Assembly: GCF_029168945.1 (NCBI RefSeq)
Contig: NC_083604.1
Location: 46,619,686-46,683,685 of the forward strand
Origin: Cannabis sativa
Lineage: Eukaryota > Streptophyta > Magnoliopsida > Rosales > Cannabaceae
DNA length: 64,000 nt
Direction: 5' to 3'
The first letter of the stretch is position 1; each line of letters begins with the position of its first letter. The notes beneath the pieces are model-generated. The model had not been told where the DNA came from and did not search any database. It saw nothing but the letters and a program-made list of their open reading frames with translations. A program made the position numbers and the translations under genes. This document shows positions 34,276-44,421 of this stretch, piece by piece.

Positions 34276-34949
34276 CTTGCTGCTGAGGCTGGCCGCCTCT
34301 CCAAGAACATCATAAACCATGGCTTCGTTCTGTCCGACTTTGGGAACATGAACGATGTCAGGAAGGTCCTTCAGGACCTTACAGCGGAGAGGCAGATCTA
34401 CCAGGAGGCTGCCGAGCGCCAGAAGGCGGCTGCCAAGGCCAAGGAGGAGGAGGCCAAACGGAGGGAGGCTCAGGCGGAAGCCATGATCCGGGACGAGGCC
34501 CAGCGGAGGGACAGGTTGGAGGCCCAACACCAGTAGGAGCTGAAAGCTCAAAGCGAGGCTGCTGATAAGGCCAGGCGAGACCTCCGGGAGGCCAGGGAGG
34601 CTTTGGACGAGATGGTTGCCAAGGTGAGATCCTTAGAGGAAACTCACCAGGCGGACATAGAGTCGAAGGCCGCTCTAGCTGCGGAGCTGAAGGAGCTCAG
34701 GGACTACAAGGAGCAATCCATCAAGAAGGCAAAAAGAGCCGAGCTCCTTTCTCCTGTTTCCTGTGCCCGGTGTCCGAAGCGCTTCGATGATGGGGTCTAC
34801 ATGGATTGGTCCACCAACGACCAAAATATCAAGCTTACTTTTATCCCAAACCCGAGGACATGATTGCCAAATTCCGGGAAAAGAAGAAGAAGCTTGATGC
34901 CATGGTAGAGGCATGTATCGGACCTCGCCTTCATCCGCGCATTGACTGA

Positions 34950-35428
34950 GCTGCTGTATGATTGACCCAGTATAACCAAGATTCCACCCGCTTCTTTTAT
35001 TATTCTCTTTTTTTTTTCTTTTGTACATATTTGTTCCTGCCTTGGAACAATATATATAGGTAGCAGTTTTTATTCGAAGGGGAGACAATATTTTTTTTTA
35101 AGGCCTATCCCCGGGCCATTTATATGTATATGACCTGCCTTTTGGGCCAGGATATTTTATATGTGATCTTTCTTTTGCCACATACCTATCCTTTGGATCA
35201 GGATTTTTATGCTTATGCTTTTTATTTTTGTGCATACTTTTTGACCTGCCCTTTGGGTCAGGATATTTTACTTAGTTTGTTTTTCTGTTTGTCCGTGCGG
35301 TATACCCTAGTACCCCCCTGAGTGGCGTAGAAACTTTATTTTTAAGGCACTCAGTTTTATTTAACATATAGAGGAGGTATACATTTGGACGATACAAACC
35401 CTTTGAACAAAGTCTAAGTTTTATTTCG
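34950..35428. other. Tat spacer with degenerate tandem repeats
   Basis: Between the ends of the convergent antisense gene and pol. About 35100-35290 contains three to four imperfect copies of CCTGCCYTTTGGGYCAGGAT spaced about 50-70 bp. No coding sequence. Confidence 0.6.
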
Positions 35429-37066
35429 CTACTGGTAATATCTTCTGAGGTGATCGGCATTCCAGGCTCTTGGCACGGTGGTTCTGTCCATTCTTTTTAG
35501 TTTGTAAGTGCCGGAACCGATCTCGTCCTCGATCTCATATGGTCCTTCCTAATTTGGCCCAAGTACCCCCACTCCGGGTTCTTGGGTGGCTGGGAAAACC
35601 CTTCTTAGGACCATATCCCCAATAGCGAATTTTCTGTTTTTAACCTTAGAGTTAAAATACTTGGTCACCTTCTTTTGATAAGCAGCCATCCGTATTTGAG
35701 ACTCATCCCGGAGTTCTTCGACTTGATCCAAAGCTTCTTGGAGCAGTGCCTGATTCGTGGCAGGATCGTAAGTCGTCCTCCTGTGGGATGGGAATAATGT
35801 TTCTACCGGGACCATTGCTTCACAACCATACGCCATTGAAAAATGCGAGTGACCAGTTGTGGTTCTGGGGGTCGTCCGGTAGGCCCATAATACCCTTGGC
35901 GATTCTTCAGGCCAGTTGTTTTTGCAGGCCAGCAGCTTCTTCTTCAAGGTGACCTTTAGGATTTTATTGACCGCTTCCGCCTGGCCGTTTGTTTGAGGCC
36001 TGGCTACCGCGGAGAAGCTCTTCACTACTCCGTGTTGGTTGCAGAAGTCAGTAAATTCCTCGCAATCAAATTGCTTTCCATTGTCGGAGACTATTTTGTG
36101 AGGCAAGCCGTATCGACACACTATGTTTTTGATAACAAAGTCCAATGCCTTCTTGGCAGTTATTGTCTTCATAGCCTCAGCCTCTGTCCATTTGGTGAAG
36201 TAGTCTACTGCTACTATTCCATACTTTACCCCTCCTTTTCCTGTTGGCAGAGACCCGATGAGATCTATTCCCCAGACCGCGAAGGGCCAGGGACTGGTCA
36301 TCAGGGTGATCTCGTTTGGAGGGGCTCTCGGTATGTTCGCGTACCTTTGGCACGAGTCACACTTTTGGACATAGTCTATACAATCTTTTTTCATTGTTGG
36401 CCAGAAGTACCCTTGCCTCAATATTTTCTTTGAGAGACTGGGTCCTCCCGTATGATCTCCACAGAACCCTTCGTGGACCTCTAGCATGATTTGTCTAGCT
36501 TCAGGGTCCGATACACACCTTAAATAAGGCATGCTGAGTCCTCTCCGGTAGAGAATTTGGTCCATCATTACATAACGATGAGCCTGATACTGAATCTTTC
36601 GAGACAGTGCCCTCTCTTGGGGCAACTTACCTGTTGTTATGTATTTTATGATGGGGACCATCCAGCTGGGTTCTTGCCCAACCGTTAGTGTGGTCTCTTT
36701 TATTTTGATTCTTGGTTCTGCCAAGCGTTCTACTGGTACTAGCCCCAGCTCTTCGATTTCGCTGTCCGAGGCTAACTTAGCCAGACAGTCCGCATGAGCG
36801 TTCTTTTCTTGGGGGCTTCTTTCTATTTTATAGTCTGCGAACTCGTTTAGCAGTTCTCGGACTATTGTTACGTACGCGGCCATTTGCTCGCCGCGAGTTT
36901 GGTATTTTCCGGATACCTGGTTTACGACCAGTTGAGAGTCACTGTAGACTTCCACTCTTTTGGCTCCTACAGCTCTTGCCAACTTCAGCCCTCCTATCAG
37001 GGCCATTTGAAGCTGTGAAGTCAAATCGGATACCTGGTTTACGACCAGTTGAAGCTGTGAAGTCAA
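35429..37066 (-). pseudogene. Tat aRH (C-terminal part) and integrase, one nonsense codon
   Basis: The open frame 35549-37066 begins with the archaeal-type RNase H after its damaged start: LARAVGAKRVEVYSDSQLV (Asp), then NAHADCLAKLASD. Next come the integrase zinc domain (CDSCQRYAN) and DDE core with Asp in WGIDLIGSLP, Asp in IVSDNGKQF and Glu in GQAEAVNK. A TAG at 35549-35551 stands where a Trp codon is expected in a GPNWEGP-type motif. The frame then continues to a natural stop at 35429-35431. aRH is a second RNase H gained by Tat elements; integrase inserts the cDNA. Confidence 0.88.
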
Positions 37067-39740
37067 ATCGGAGGGCCGCCTGGAGCCGCAGTCCAGTTGG
37101 TGATATCATAGCCACTCCGGCTCCTGAACCGTTCTCGTTAGAAGCTCCGTCTACAAATACCCTCCAGGTGGGGATCGGTGGTACCGGCGTATTTGCTGTT
37201 GCCTTGGCTTCGTTGCATTCGGTAATGAAGTCAGCCAAGGCTTGGCCTTTTACGGTAATCCGGGGAACGTAGTGCAAGTCGAATTGACTTAGCTCCATTG
37301 CCCACTTGAGGAGTCTTCCGGACGCTTTAGGCTTCTGGAGAACTTGCCGGAGCGGATGATTGGTTAGGATCTTGATCGGATGGGCTTGGAAGTATGGCCT
37401 TAACTTCCTTGACGCCATCAGGAGGCAAAATACTAATTTTTCAATGACCGGGTACCTTGTCTCGGCCCCTATCATGCGCTTACTGACATAGTACACGGGA
37501 TGCTGAATTTTCTCTTCCTCCCGGACCAGGGAAGCGCTGACCGCGTGCTCGGAGACGGCCAAGTAAAGAAACAAGTCTTCTCCAAGGACGGGTTCCGATA
37601 GGATAGGAGGCTTGGCCATGTGATCTTTTAGCCTTTTGAATGCCTCCTCGCATTCGTCCGACCATTCGAACTTTTGGCATTTCTTTAGCACGTTGAAGAA
37701 GGGTATGCACTTGTCCGTGGATCGTGAGATAAAACGACTTAATGCAGCTACCTTTCCGGTCAAGCTCTGCACGTCTTTATGCTTCTTGGGGGATGGCATA
37801 TCCAGGAGGGCCTGGATTTTTTCCGGGTTTGCTTCAATCCCCCTTTGGCTGACAATGAAACCCAAGAATTTTCCTGATTTGACCCCAAAGGTGCACTTCT
37901 TTGGGTTGAGTTTCATACCGCATCTCTGGACAACTTCGAAACATTCTTCTAATTCGCTTGCGTGGCAGTTGCATGCTTTGGATTTGACGAGCATGTCGTC
38001 CACGTACACCTCCATGTTTTGTCCCAGGAGGCCTTTAAACATCCGGTTAACCATTCTTTGATAGGTTGCTCCGGCGTTTTTCAGTCCGAAAGGCATGACT
38101 AGGTAGCAGTATACCCCCTTATCGGTCCTGAAGCTAGTGCATTCCTGGTCTGCCGTATGCATTTTTATTTGATTGTACCCAGCATAGGCATCCATGAAAG
38201 ATAACAGTTTAAATCCGGAAGTGGCGTCTACCATTTGGTCGATCCTGGGCAGCGGGAAGCAGTCCTTTGGACAAGCTTTGTTTAGATCAGTGAAGTCTAT
38301 ACAAACTCGCCAAGTCCCGTTCGGCTTGGGCACCAGGACCGGATTGGCCAGCCATTCCGGAGAGTACACGTCGCGGATCATGCCGCTGGTCAAAAGTTTG
38401 TCCACCTCTTTCTCTAGAGCCTCGACTTTCACCGAGTCGAGCGGGCGTCTCTTTTGCTGTACAGGAGGCATGTCCGGGTTGACATTGAGTACATGGGTGA
38501 TGACGTGAGGGCTTATTCCTGTCATGTCTTCTTGGCGCCATGCAAAGATGTCGATGGCGCCCTTCAGTGTTTTTATTATTTTGTCCTTTTCCTCCGGGTC
38601 CAGGTTCTTCCCTATCCGGAGTACTTTGGTGGAGTCGTCGTCGCACACTGGTATTTCTTCGACGTCCTCCATTGGTTCCACGACCCTTTCGGATCCTACA
38701 CGAGGATCCAACTCATCCTCTTCAGCTATCTCTATCTCAGGGGACTCCCGGACCATAAGTACGGGTAGGTGGGTGGCAACATTATAACATTGCCTTGCTT
38801 CCCCCTGATTTCCCCTCACAGTTCCGACTCCGGCTTCCTGGGTAGGGAATTTTAGGCACAGATGTCGGATCGAAGTGATTGCACCAAAGTCCACTAGGGC
38901 CGGCCGGCCGAGGATCGCGTTGTAGGCTGTCGGACAGTCTACCACCACGAAGGTGCAATATTTAAATGTGCTTTGGGGAGTATCCGGGCACAGAGTAACC
39001 GGGAGCCTTACTTTTCCCATCGGGATAAGCGTCGCCCCGTTAAACCCCGTGAGCTGCGACCCACTAGGCGAGAGGTCACGGTCGGTCAACCCTATCGCGG
39101 TGAAGGCTTCTTTGAAGAGCAGGTTCACGGAACTTCCATTGTCAATTAAGACTCTGGCCACCACTTTATTCGCGATGGGGGTCTCTATGACCAACGGGTC
39201 GTGATGAGGGAAACGCACCGTCTTGGCGTCTTCTTCCGTGAACGTGATGGGTTGGTCCATCAGCCGAGGCCTTTGAGCTGGGAGTTGAGTAACTTCCCAT
39301 ATCTCATTGTGTTTCGCGGCCTCGGCGTATCGCTTTCGCTCCTTGCGAGTGTTCCCTCCGATATGGGGACCTCCGGAGATCATGGCCACCCGCCCATTAG
39401 GCCGGGGCGGTAGCCCAGGAATATGCTGGGCGTCACCTGCGGGAGCAGCTGGAGCCAATACTCCTGATGTACCCCCTGGTGTTCCCGGAGGCATACCCCC
39501 AGCCACCTGTCCCGGATTAAGGTGGGGCAACCTATTCTTAATCCACTCATAAAGGTGGCCCAAACGGATTAGATTTTCGATCTCATCCTTGAGATTCTTA
39601 CACTCATTGGTGCTATGACCAATGTCGTCGTGGTACTCGCATCTTTTGCTCGGATCTCTCCGGGAGCTGTCTTTGTACAACGGCTGTGGTCTCCGGTAGT
39701 GCGTATTTTGCCTAGTGGCAAAAGACACACGTTCCTGAGA
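36939..39740 (-). pseudogene. Tat gag C-terminus, protease, RT and RNase H
   Basis: 929 residues. The N-terminus has the atypical Tat zinc knuckle CEYHDDIGHSTNEC (about 30-43). The protease site is VLIDNGSSVN (about 193-202), with DNG in place of the usual DTG/DSG. RT follows, with DLNKACPKDCFPLPRID, SFMDAYAGYNQI and catalytic EVYVDDMLVKS (YVDD at 37995-38006). Native RNase H comes next, ending GQALADFITE, and then the start of aRH, VFVDGASNENGSG (first catalytic Asp). The frame runs off at about 37050 where the aRH is disrupted by a deletion and duplication. Upstream a one-base shift near 39870 separates it from gag. Most residues needed for RT are intact. Confidence 0.9.
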
Positions 39741-39859
39741 GTCCGATAGCTCCGTGTATTGAGTATATTGGGGGGTGTACCCCTTTTTCTGGCGCTTCTC
39801 TCCCGTTCGGGTGCTGCCTTTGGAGGACCTTTTACTCCTCGATCCCTGGGTAGGACCTG

Positions 39860-40810
39860 TTAAGCTAGCAGTCGGGCAGCCTGTGAAGGAGCTTGCCCAT
39901 ACACCCCGGACGGGTTGCCAAAATGAGAAGATGCTGGCGCCAAAGCTTGGCCCTGGCTATACCCGGGGGTAGCAGAGAACTGTATGCCACTCACCTGCGG
40001 AGTTGTAGTTGGGGCAGTACCCGAGGGTGATACTTCGGGCATGTACCCTGCTATCCCGGTGGGATAATAGCCTCCATAGGCCACGATTTGGGCTTCTTCG
40101 AGGTTGATATACTTTTGGACTCTTTTCTGGAAGTCCTGGAGGCTAGCAGCCCCTTCTTGCTGCAACTCATTCCATAAGGGAGTCCCGGTACGGATTCCTG
40201 CTTGGAGAAGTGCAAGCTGTTGTCCGTCATCAACCTTCTTGGTCTTCGAGGCTTCCTCTCGGAACCTCTTGATGTAATTCTTCAAGGTCTCAGTGGGCAG
40301 TTGCTTGATATTGGTCAAGGCACTAACCTCCAAGTTGACCTTTCTGGCGGCGACAAACTGTCTCCGGAAATTGGTCTGGAGCTTGTTCCAACAGCCCACG
40401 GATCCTGGTTCCAGCTTTTTGAACCATTCCTCCGCGGACCCACTCAGAGTGAGTGGGAAGCACAGACATTTGGCATCATTGCTGACCCGCATGACCGTCA
40501 TGACACGGTTGAACCGCGACAGGTGGTCACTGGGATCGGAGTTCCCGGTATATGCCGCCATTTCGGGCATCTTGAAGTTTTTAGGGAGCTCCGCCTCTAG
40601 GATGTGCTTGGCACACGGCTCCCGATCCTCGCCGTCTGAATCGGAGTCGTCTCCCTTCTGCCTTTGGGAGACTCGAGCAATGTCTTTTCGGAGTATGGCG
40701 AGTTCCGCCATAATTCCTTCATTTAACGTACCCGAGGAAGCTACGGCCCGGTATCTTTTTTGGTCAAGGTGATCCCGGAGGTCACCTTGATTCCCATTGA
40801 TTTGATTTCT
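39860..40810 (-). pseudogene. Tat gag, capsid region
   Basis: The 283-residue frame holds the retrotransposon gag core (PF03732 type): HLSRFNRVMTVM, FPLTLSGSAEEWFKKL, a WNKLQTNFRRQF helix and LKNYIKRFREEA (about 60-170). The same frame is open upstream to about 40820, so the ATG at 40711 is not the true start. The protein would form the virus-like particle. A Gly/Pro-rich tail follows. Frameshifts near 40825 and near 39870 separate it from the N-terminal gag part and from the zinc knuckle. Confidence 0.88.
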
Positions 40811-41448
40811 CAGATCAATGGGAGGACATCTCTATCCTCTTCTCCCTCTACCCCTGGTTCCTGGTGCACAGAAACGCTTTTTCGGTCCCCTCGATCCTGA
40901 GGGCCAAGACTCCCTTTTTGTGGCTTGTCCCTCTGTGGACCTTTCCCTTTAGGGAAATCTGAGCGGACCCTTCGCGGATCCTGCACCTTTTTCTTTCGCC
41001 CAGGGGTAGAAGTAGGGTTTTTTGTCTGATTTCCCTCAGCAGGATATCTTATAGGGCTAGGTTCCCTAGATTTCTGCTGCTGGGAATTAGGCGAAGATGT
41101 CGCTGGCTCCCTGTTGAGTCCAGCGGTCATTGCCTTGGGGTGCACGTGAATGCCATCTGCTTCCATGGATTTCTGCATGGCTAGCATCACTTCCTGCATT
41201 TTCTGGTTTTGCGCTTTCTGAGCTTCGATCTCGGCTTCGTGATCGATAGCTTTTTGTCTGAGAAGCACCAGCTCTGAGTAACTTCCTTCGTCATAGGCAT
41301 ACTCGTCGAGGTTCCCCTCGTAGTCCTCGTCGGGGACTATTTCTTCTTCCTCGGACTCCTCTGCTACTCTTGAGGCTACATCTTCCTCATTCGGGTCTTG
41401 AGCATCTTCCAGAGGGCGAGGCTGACGTGTACTTCTTGTCTCCACCAT
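40810..41448 (-). pseudogene. Tat gag, N-terminal part (frameshifted)
   Basis: 212 residues starting at the first ATG after the primer-binding site (leader only about 45 nt). It has an acidic stretch with EESEEEEIVPDEDYEG, a coiled segment around EIEAQKAQNQKMQEVMLAMQ (about 75-95), and a basic Pro/Ser-rich tail. The frame closes at 40810 a few codons after a frameshift; the correct continuation is in the frame of the capsid ORF. Start choice is supported by its position just after the 5' LTR. Confidence 0.82.
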
Positions 41449-41490
41449 CTTTGTGAAGCCAAATGCTTGTTGTGTAGCAGCTTTCTTCAG

Positions 41491-41508
41491 CTCTCAATGA
41501 AAGCACCA
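41491..41508 (-). promoter_or_regulatory. Tat primer-binding site candidate (non-iMet)
   Basis: Minus-strand TGGTGCTTTCATTGAGAG, three bases after the 5' LTR. It starts with TGG as plant primer-binding sites do, but matches neither the initiator Met type nor any tRNA tail I can name. Confidence 0.5.
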
Positions 41509-41511
41509 AAA

Positions 41512-42292
41512 TATTGACCGAGATTTTCGGCAACTATTAAAATATGATTATAATATTGAGCTGTAAGAAAGCGAGATAAGGATTTTTACGTGGTTGGGGC
41601 GTTAATGAACCTTAGTCCACGAGTCTTTGTTATTGATGGATGTATTTAATACAGATTCCACACTTGAGGGAATGTTACCCTTATAAATACAGAGAATGTT
41701 CTTGGTGAGTATTTACTCTTCTTGCTCATATGCAACCCAAGATTCTCGATCCCATTAAATGAGCTTTGAGGGGGTATTTATAGTGTTTTGGTGGGGTAAT
41801 CCCTAGAATTGTTCTTACAAACGCATCTGTAAGTATCCATAAAGTTGGGTATTCCCAATGAATATACCATGAGTAATGCATGGTCAAATCCCTAGGTGTT
41901 GTAGGGTTTTTATGAGGAATGTCCTTTTTGCCTTGTGATTGATGTGACTCTTCGCAGAGTAGCCGTCGCTAGACTTAAATGATCATTACTGTGGCGCTGC
42001 TGTTTGGAGGTTGTGCCGTCAGGCTTTATTGCGTGTTGCAGTCCCAACACACTTCCTCCCATGCAGCGTTAAATGCGACTTGATTGCTCAGGAGAAGCCT
42101 GACACTTCGCGGAGAGGCTTTATGCTATGCGAGCCTCCGGGAGCACCTTATACTCAGGGTGCCTCCTCCGGGACTTATGCCCAGGGTGCTTCCTTGTGGC
42201 ATTCAAAGACTTTAGCAAATATTTACAAGTTATCTGATCCACGTGTCCCTGCTTCATTGGTCCACGTATATTGGGCAAAATCAGGGGCAACA
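41512..42292 (-). repeat. Tat 5' LTR
   Basis: 781 bp, partner of 29950-30730; its plus-strand first bases are TATTG where the partner has TGTTG. A minus-strand TATA box candidate TATAAATA is at 41775-41782. Confidence 0.92.
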
Positions 42293-42297
42293 ACTGG

Positions 42298-43588
42298 ATT
42301 TAGACTGGCATGATAATCAGGGACAAGGTATATTTACACCTAGGATAAGTATTATGTCCTTTTCAGGGTATTGGTAAAGTTTACTAGTATCGGATGTATG
42401 GAGTATACATTGGAAGGGAGCGATATTTATCTTGGATAAGATATCATAAATTTACCGTTATATCTTTCTAAGTCAATAACAATAGTTGATCTTAAGTCTA
42501 TGGATCTTAATCCTGATATGGTTAGGTTCAACTTAGTTATATTATTTATGTTCTTAGAGTTGTTCGTGGAAGCTAACTTTTGGATAATCATAACGTATCT
42601 ATATCGTGGTACATATAGAGTGTTCTATATAACTCAATTCCAAATCTATAGTGGCGCAAGGCGGAATTAATAAGTTGAGAATTTACTTGGTGAATTCTAG
42701 ATCTACTTATTGAAAGCTCAGTTATATAGGCCCATGGTCCCCTCATTAGTTGAGATAATACTGCTTGCAGACTCAGTTAATTGATTTTAATTAATCAATT
42801 ATAATTCTAAAATTAGACTATGTCTTATTTATGAATTTTCACTAAGCAAGGGCTTAATTGTGAAGAAAAGACTTTTTTGGGTCAATTTATTAATTAAGAG
42901 ACTTTGTATGGTCTAATTAATACATTACATAAATGACAATTTTATTTAGTAATTAATTATAATTATTAAATAAATAGTTTTGGCATTTATAGGATTGAAT
43001 TAGAAAATATGGTATTATTGAAAAGGAGAATAAGTGGTTGAAATAAAGTGGTAAAAATCTAACTAGAGTTTGGCCCTTTAAAGTGTACGACCAAGAAGTG
43101 ATTTTTGCCCAATATTTTATTCTTTTTTAATCCATATAATTCAGCCCTAAGCCCTAGTTGAAACACTATAAAAGGAACATGATACTCTCACTCATCCAAC
43201 TATTGTCAACTTGACTATTCAACCAACTTAGATGAGAGAGTTCCTTCCTTAGTGATTTTAGCCTCCTTCATTGTTCTTCCATATTCGAACATTGAATGAA
43301 TTAGTGACGTGCTTACACATAGCAAGTTAAGTACTTAACCATAGTGAGTAAGACGGTGCTAACCAAATCTAAATGAGGGAAAGAGATCCAAATAATGCTC
43401 TGCGACAGAAAGGAATCAAGGGCTAGAGATCTTGAACGGAAGGAGTTGTTATATTCTGCTGCAATCAATTTAAAGTTTTTATAAACCCTTATGTGTGTTA
43501 TTTTCATTGTTTTAGAGATATTCATATTTAGGATGTTAATTCAACATACTTGTTAGTAAATCTAGATCCTGGTAAAATATTCCCAATA
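42298..43588 (+). repeat. Copia-2C 5' LTR, second part
   Basis: Resumes after the ACTGG duplication with ATTTAGACTGGCATGATAAT, as in the uninterrupted copies. About 300 bp is missing at about 42582 compared with 49779-50090. A TATA box is at 43166-43172. The last bases are mutated (CCCAATA for CCAACA). Confidence 0.85.
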
Positions 43589-43973
43589 AAACGATAAATA
43601 TGAATTATTTACTTTCATGAAATATGAATTTAAAACGATAAATATTGTTTGTGTGTTGATTTGGATGTGTTCATGTCGGTTTATGTGTTACTTGATGTTG
43701 TTATGTGAATCATGAAATTTTTCCATGAAAATAATTTATTTTTCATTCTAAAAATATTTTATCTGGATTCCTTGTGAAAAATTAAGTAATTTTATTTTTT
43801 ACAGAACTCGATTCTGATAAAAATTGAAAAAATTATGAAAGTTTGAAAATCGGGGTTCAATGGTGTAGAAATTGGGTGCACCGCACGCACAGACCTTTGG
43901 ACAAGACGAGGCTGCGCGCCCAGATCTCAAAAAATTTTTATTTGAATGCTCGGCGTGTCCCTCCTTCAGACAC
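43589..43973 (+). other. Copia-2C leader remnant
   Basis: Matches the start of the Copia-2A leader (ATGAATTATTTACTTTCATG onward) up to the Gypsy-2 insertion, with a GC-richer patch at 43880-43970. No coding sequence. Confidence 0.65.
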
Positions 43974-44421
43974 TGTAACGCCCTAAATAATTAGGCACGC
44001 TACCCAAAAAGCTTATGAAACCCTAATCCCCTAATCGGGATTACTAATTAAAATAGCGCAGAATTTAAACTTTTATATTAATCAGAATGAAAATAAACTT
44101 GTAATATATTTAAACTTTTCAAAATAGTTGGGATCCCAAAAATAATTACAAACTTATTACAAGTCTTTTCTTTCTAGCCGACCTAAGCGGCAAAACAGAA
44201 TTCAAAAGTTCAACACTGATAGACCCTTAACCCGCTTGGTCTGATATGGCTTGAACATGTACATTCTTCGTTTTGCTCCTCAAACTCATGGTTGATCAGC
44301 CACTGACTTACCCTTTCCTGCACAGTAGAGCACCCGTGAGCCAAGCCCAGCAAGACAGTATAAATCATAACAAATATAATATGCTCATCATGCTATTTAA
44401 ACAGTAATGCCATTCATATAT

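Larger units (their letters stand above)
31195..34949 (+). pseudogene. Tat antisense gene (aORF), Transposase_28-like, four exons
   Basis: A 5' UTR intron is predicted at 31368-31824 (GTAAGT...CACAG), and the ATG is at 31833. Coding introns are 33031-33430 (GTAAGT...ACAG, phase 1, frame kept) and 34195-34275 (81 nt, in frame). The first coding exon has the plant 'putative gypsy type transposon' domain around GAMLPLQDYFVNF, GLAPYQLIP and RPAEILYFYEL (about residues 100-185). The second has an acidic, low-complexity part with PGEGQGKQ and EEAEEGEEEPEVAL. The third is a long coiled coil rich in Ala, Lys and Glu. A TAG at 34534-34536 replaces a Gln codon, and a frameshift near 34825 precedes the likely end at 34949. 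Related antisense ORFs are known in Tat elements; their role is unknown. The frame was coding until recently. Confidence 0.78.
29950..42292 (-). mobile_element. Tat/Retand-type Gypsy element with antisense gene
   Basis: 781-bp LTRs (29950-30730 and 41512-42292) are flanked by a perfect ACTGG duplication (29945-29949, 42293-42297). A polypurine tract (minus TTGGGGGGTAAA) adjoins the 3' LTR. Minus-strand gag, protease, RT, RNase H, a second archaeal-type RNase H (aRH) and integrase follow each other from 41448 to 35429. Between pol and the 3' LTR is a plus-strand multi-exon gene (31162-34949). The aRH and the antisense ORF identify the Tat/Ogre/Retand lineage. LTRs differ by about a dozen bases by eye (about 98% identity), so insertion was recent. 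Lesions in gag, aRH and integrase make this copy non-autonomous. Confidence 0.92.

Noticed and set aside
35993..36433. 146-residue plus-strand ORF, and similar ones at 36865, 37636, 38194, 40202, 40293
   Set aside because: They lie opposite Tat pol and gag, whose catalytic motifs are clear on the minus strand.
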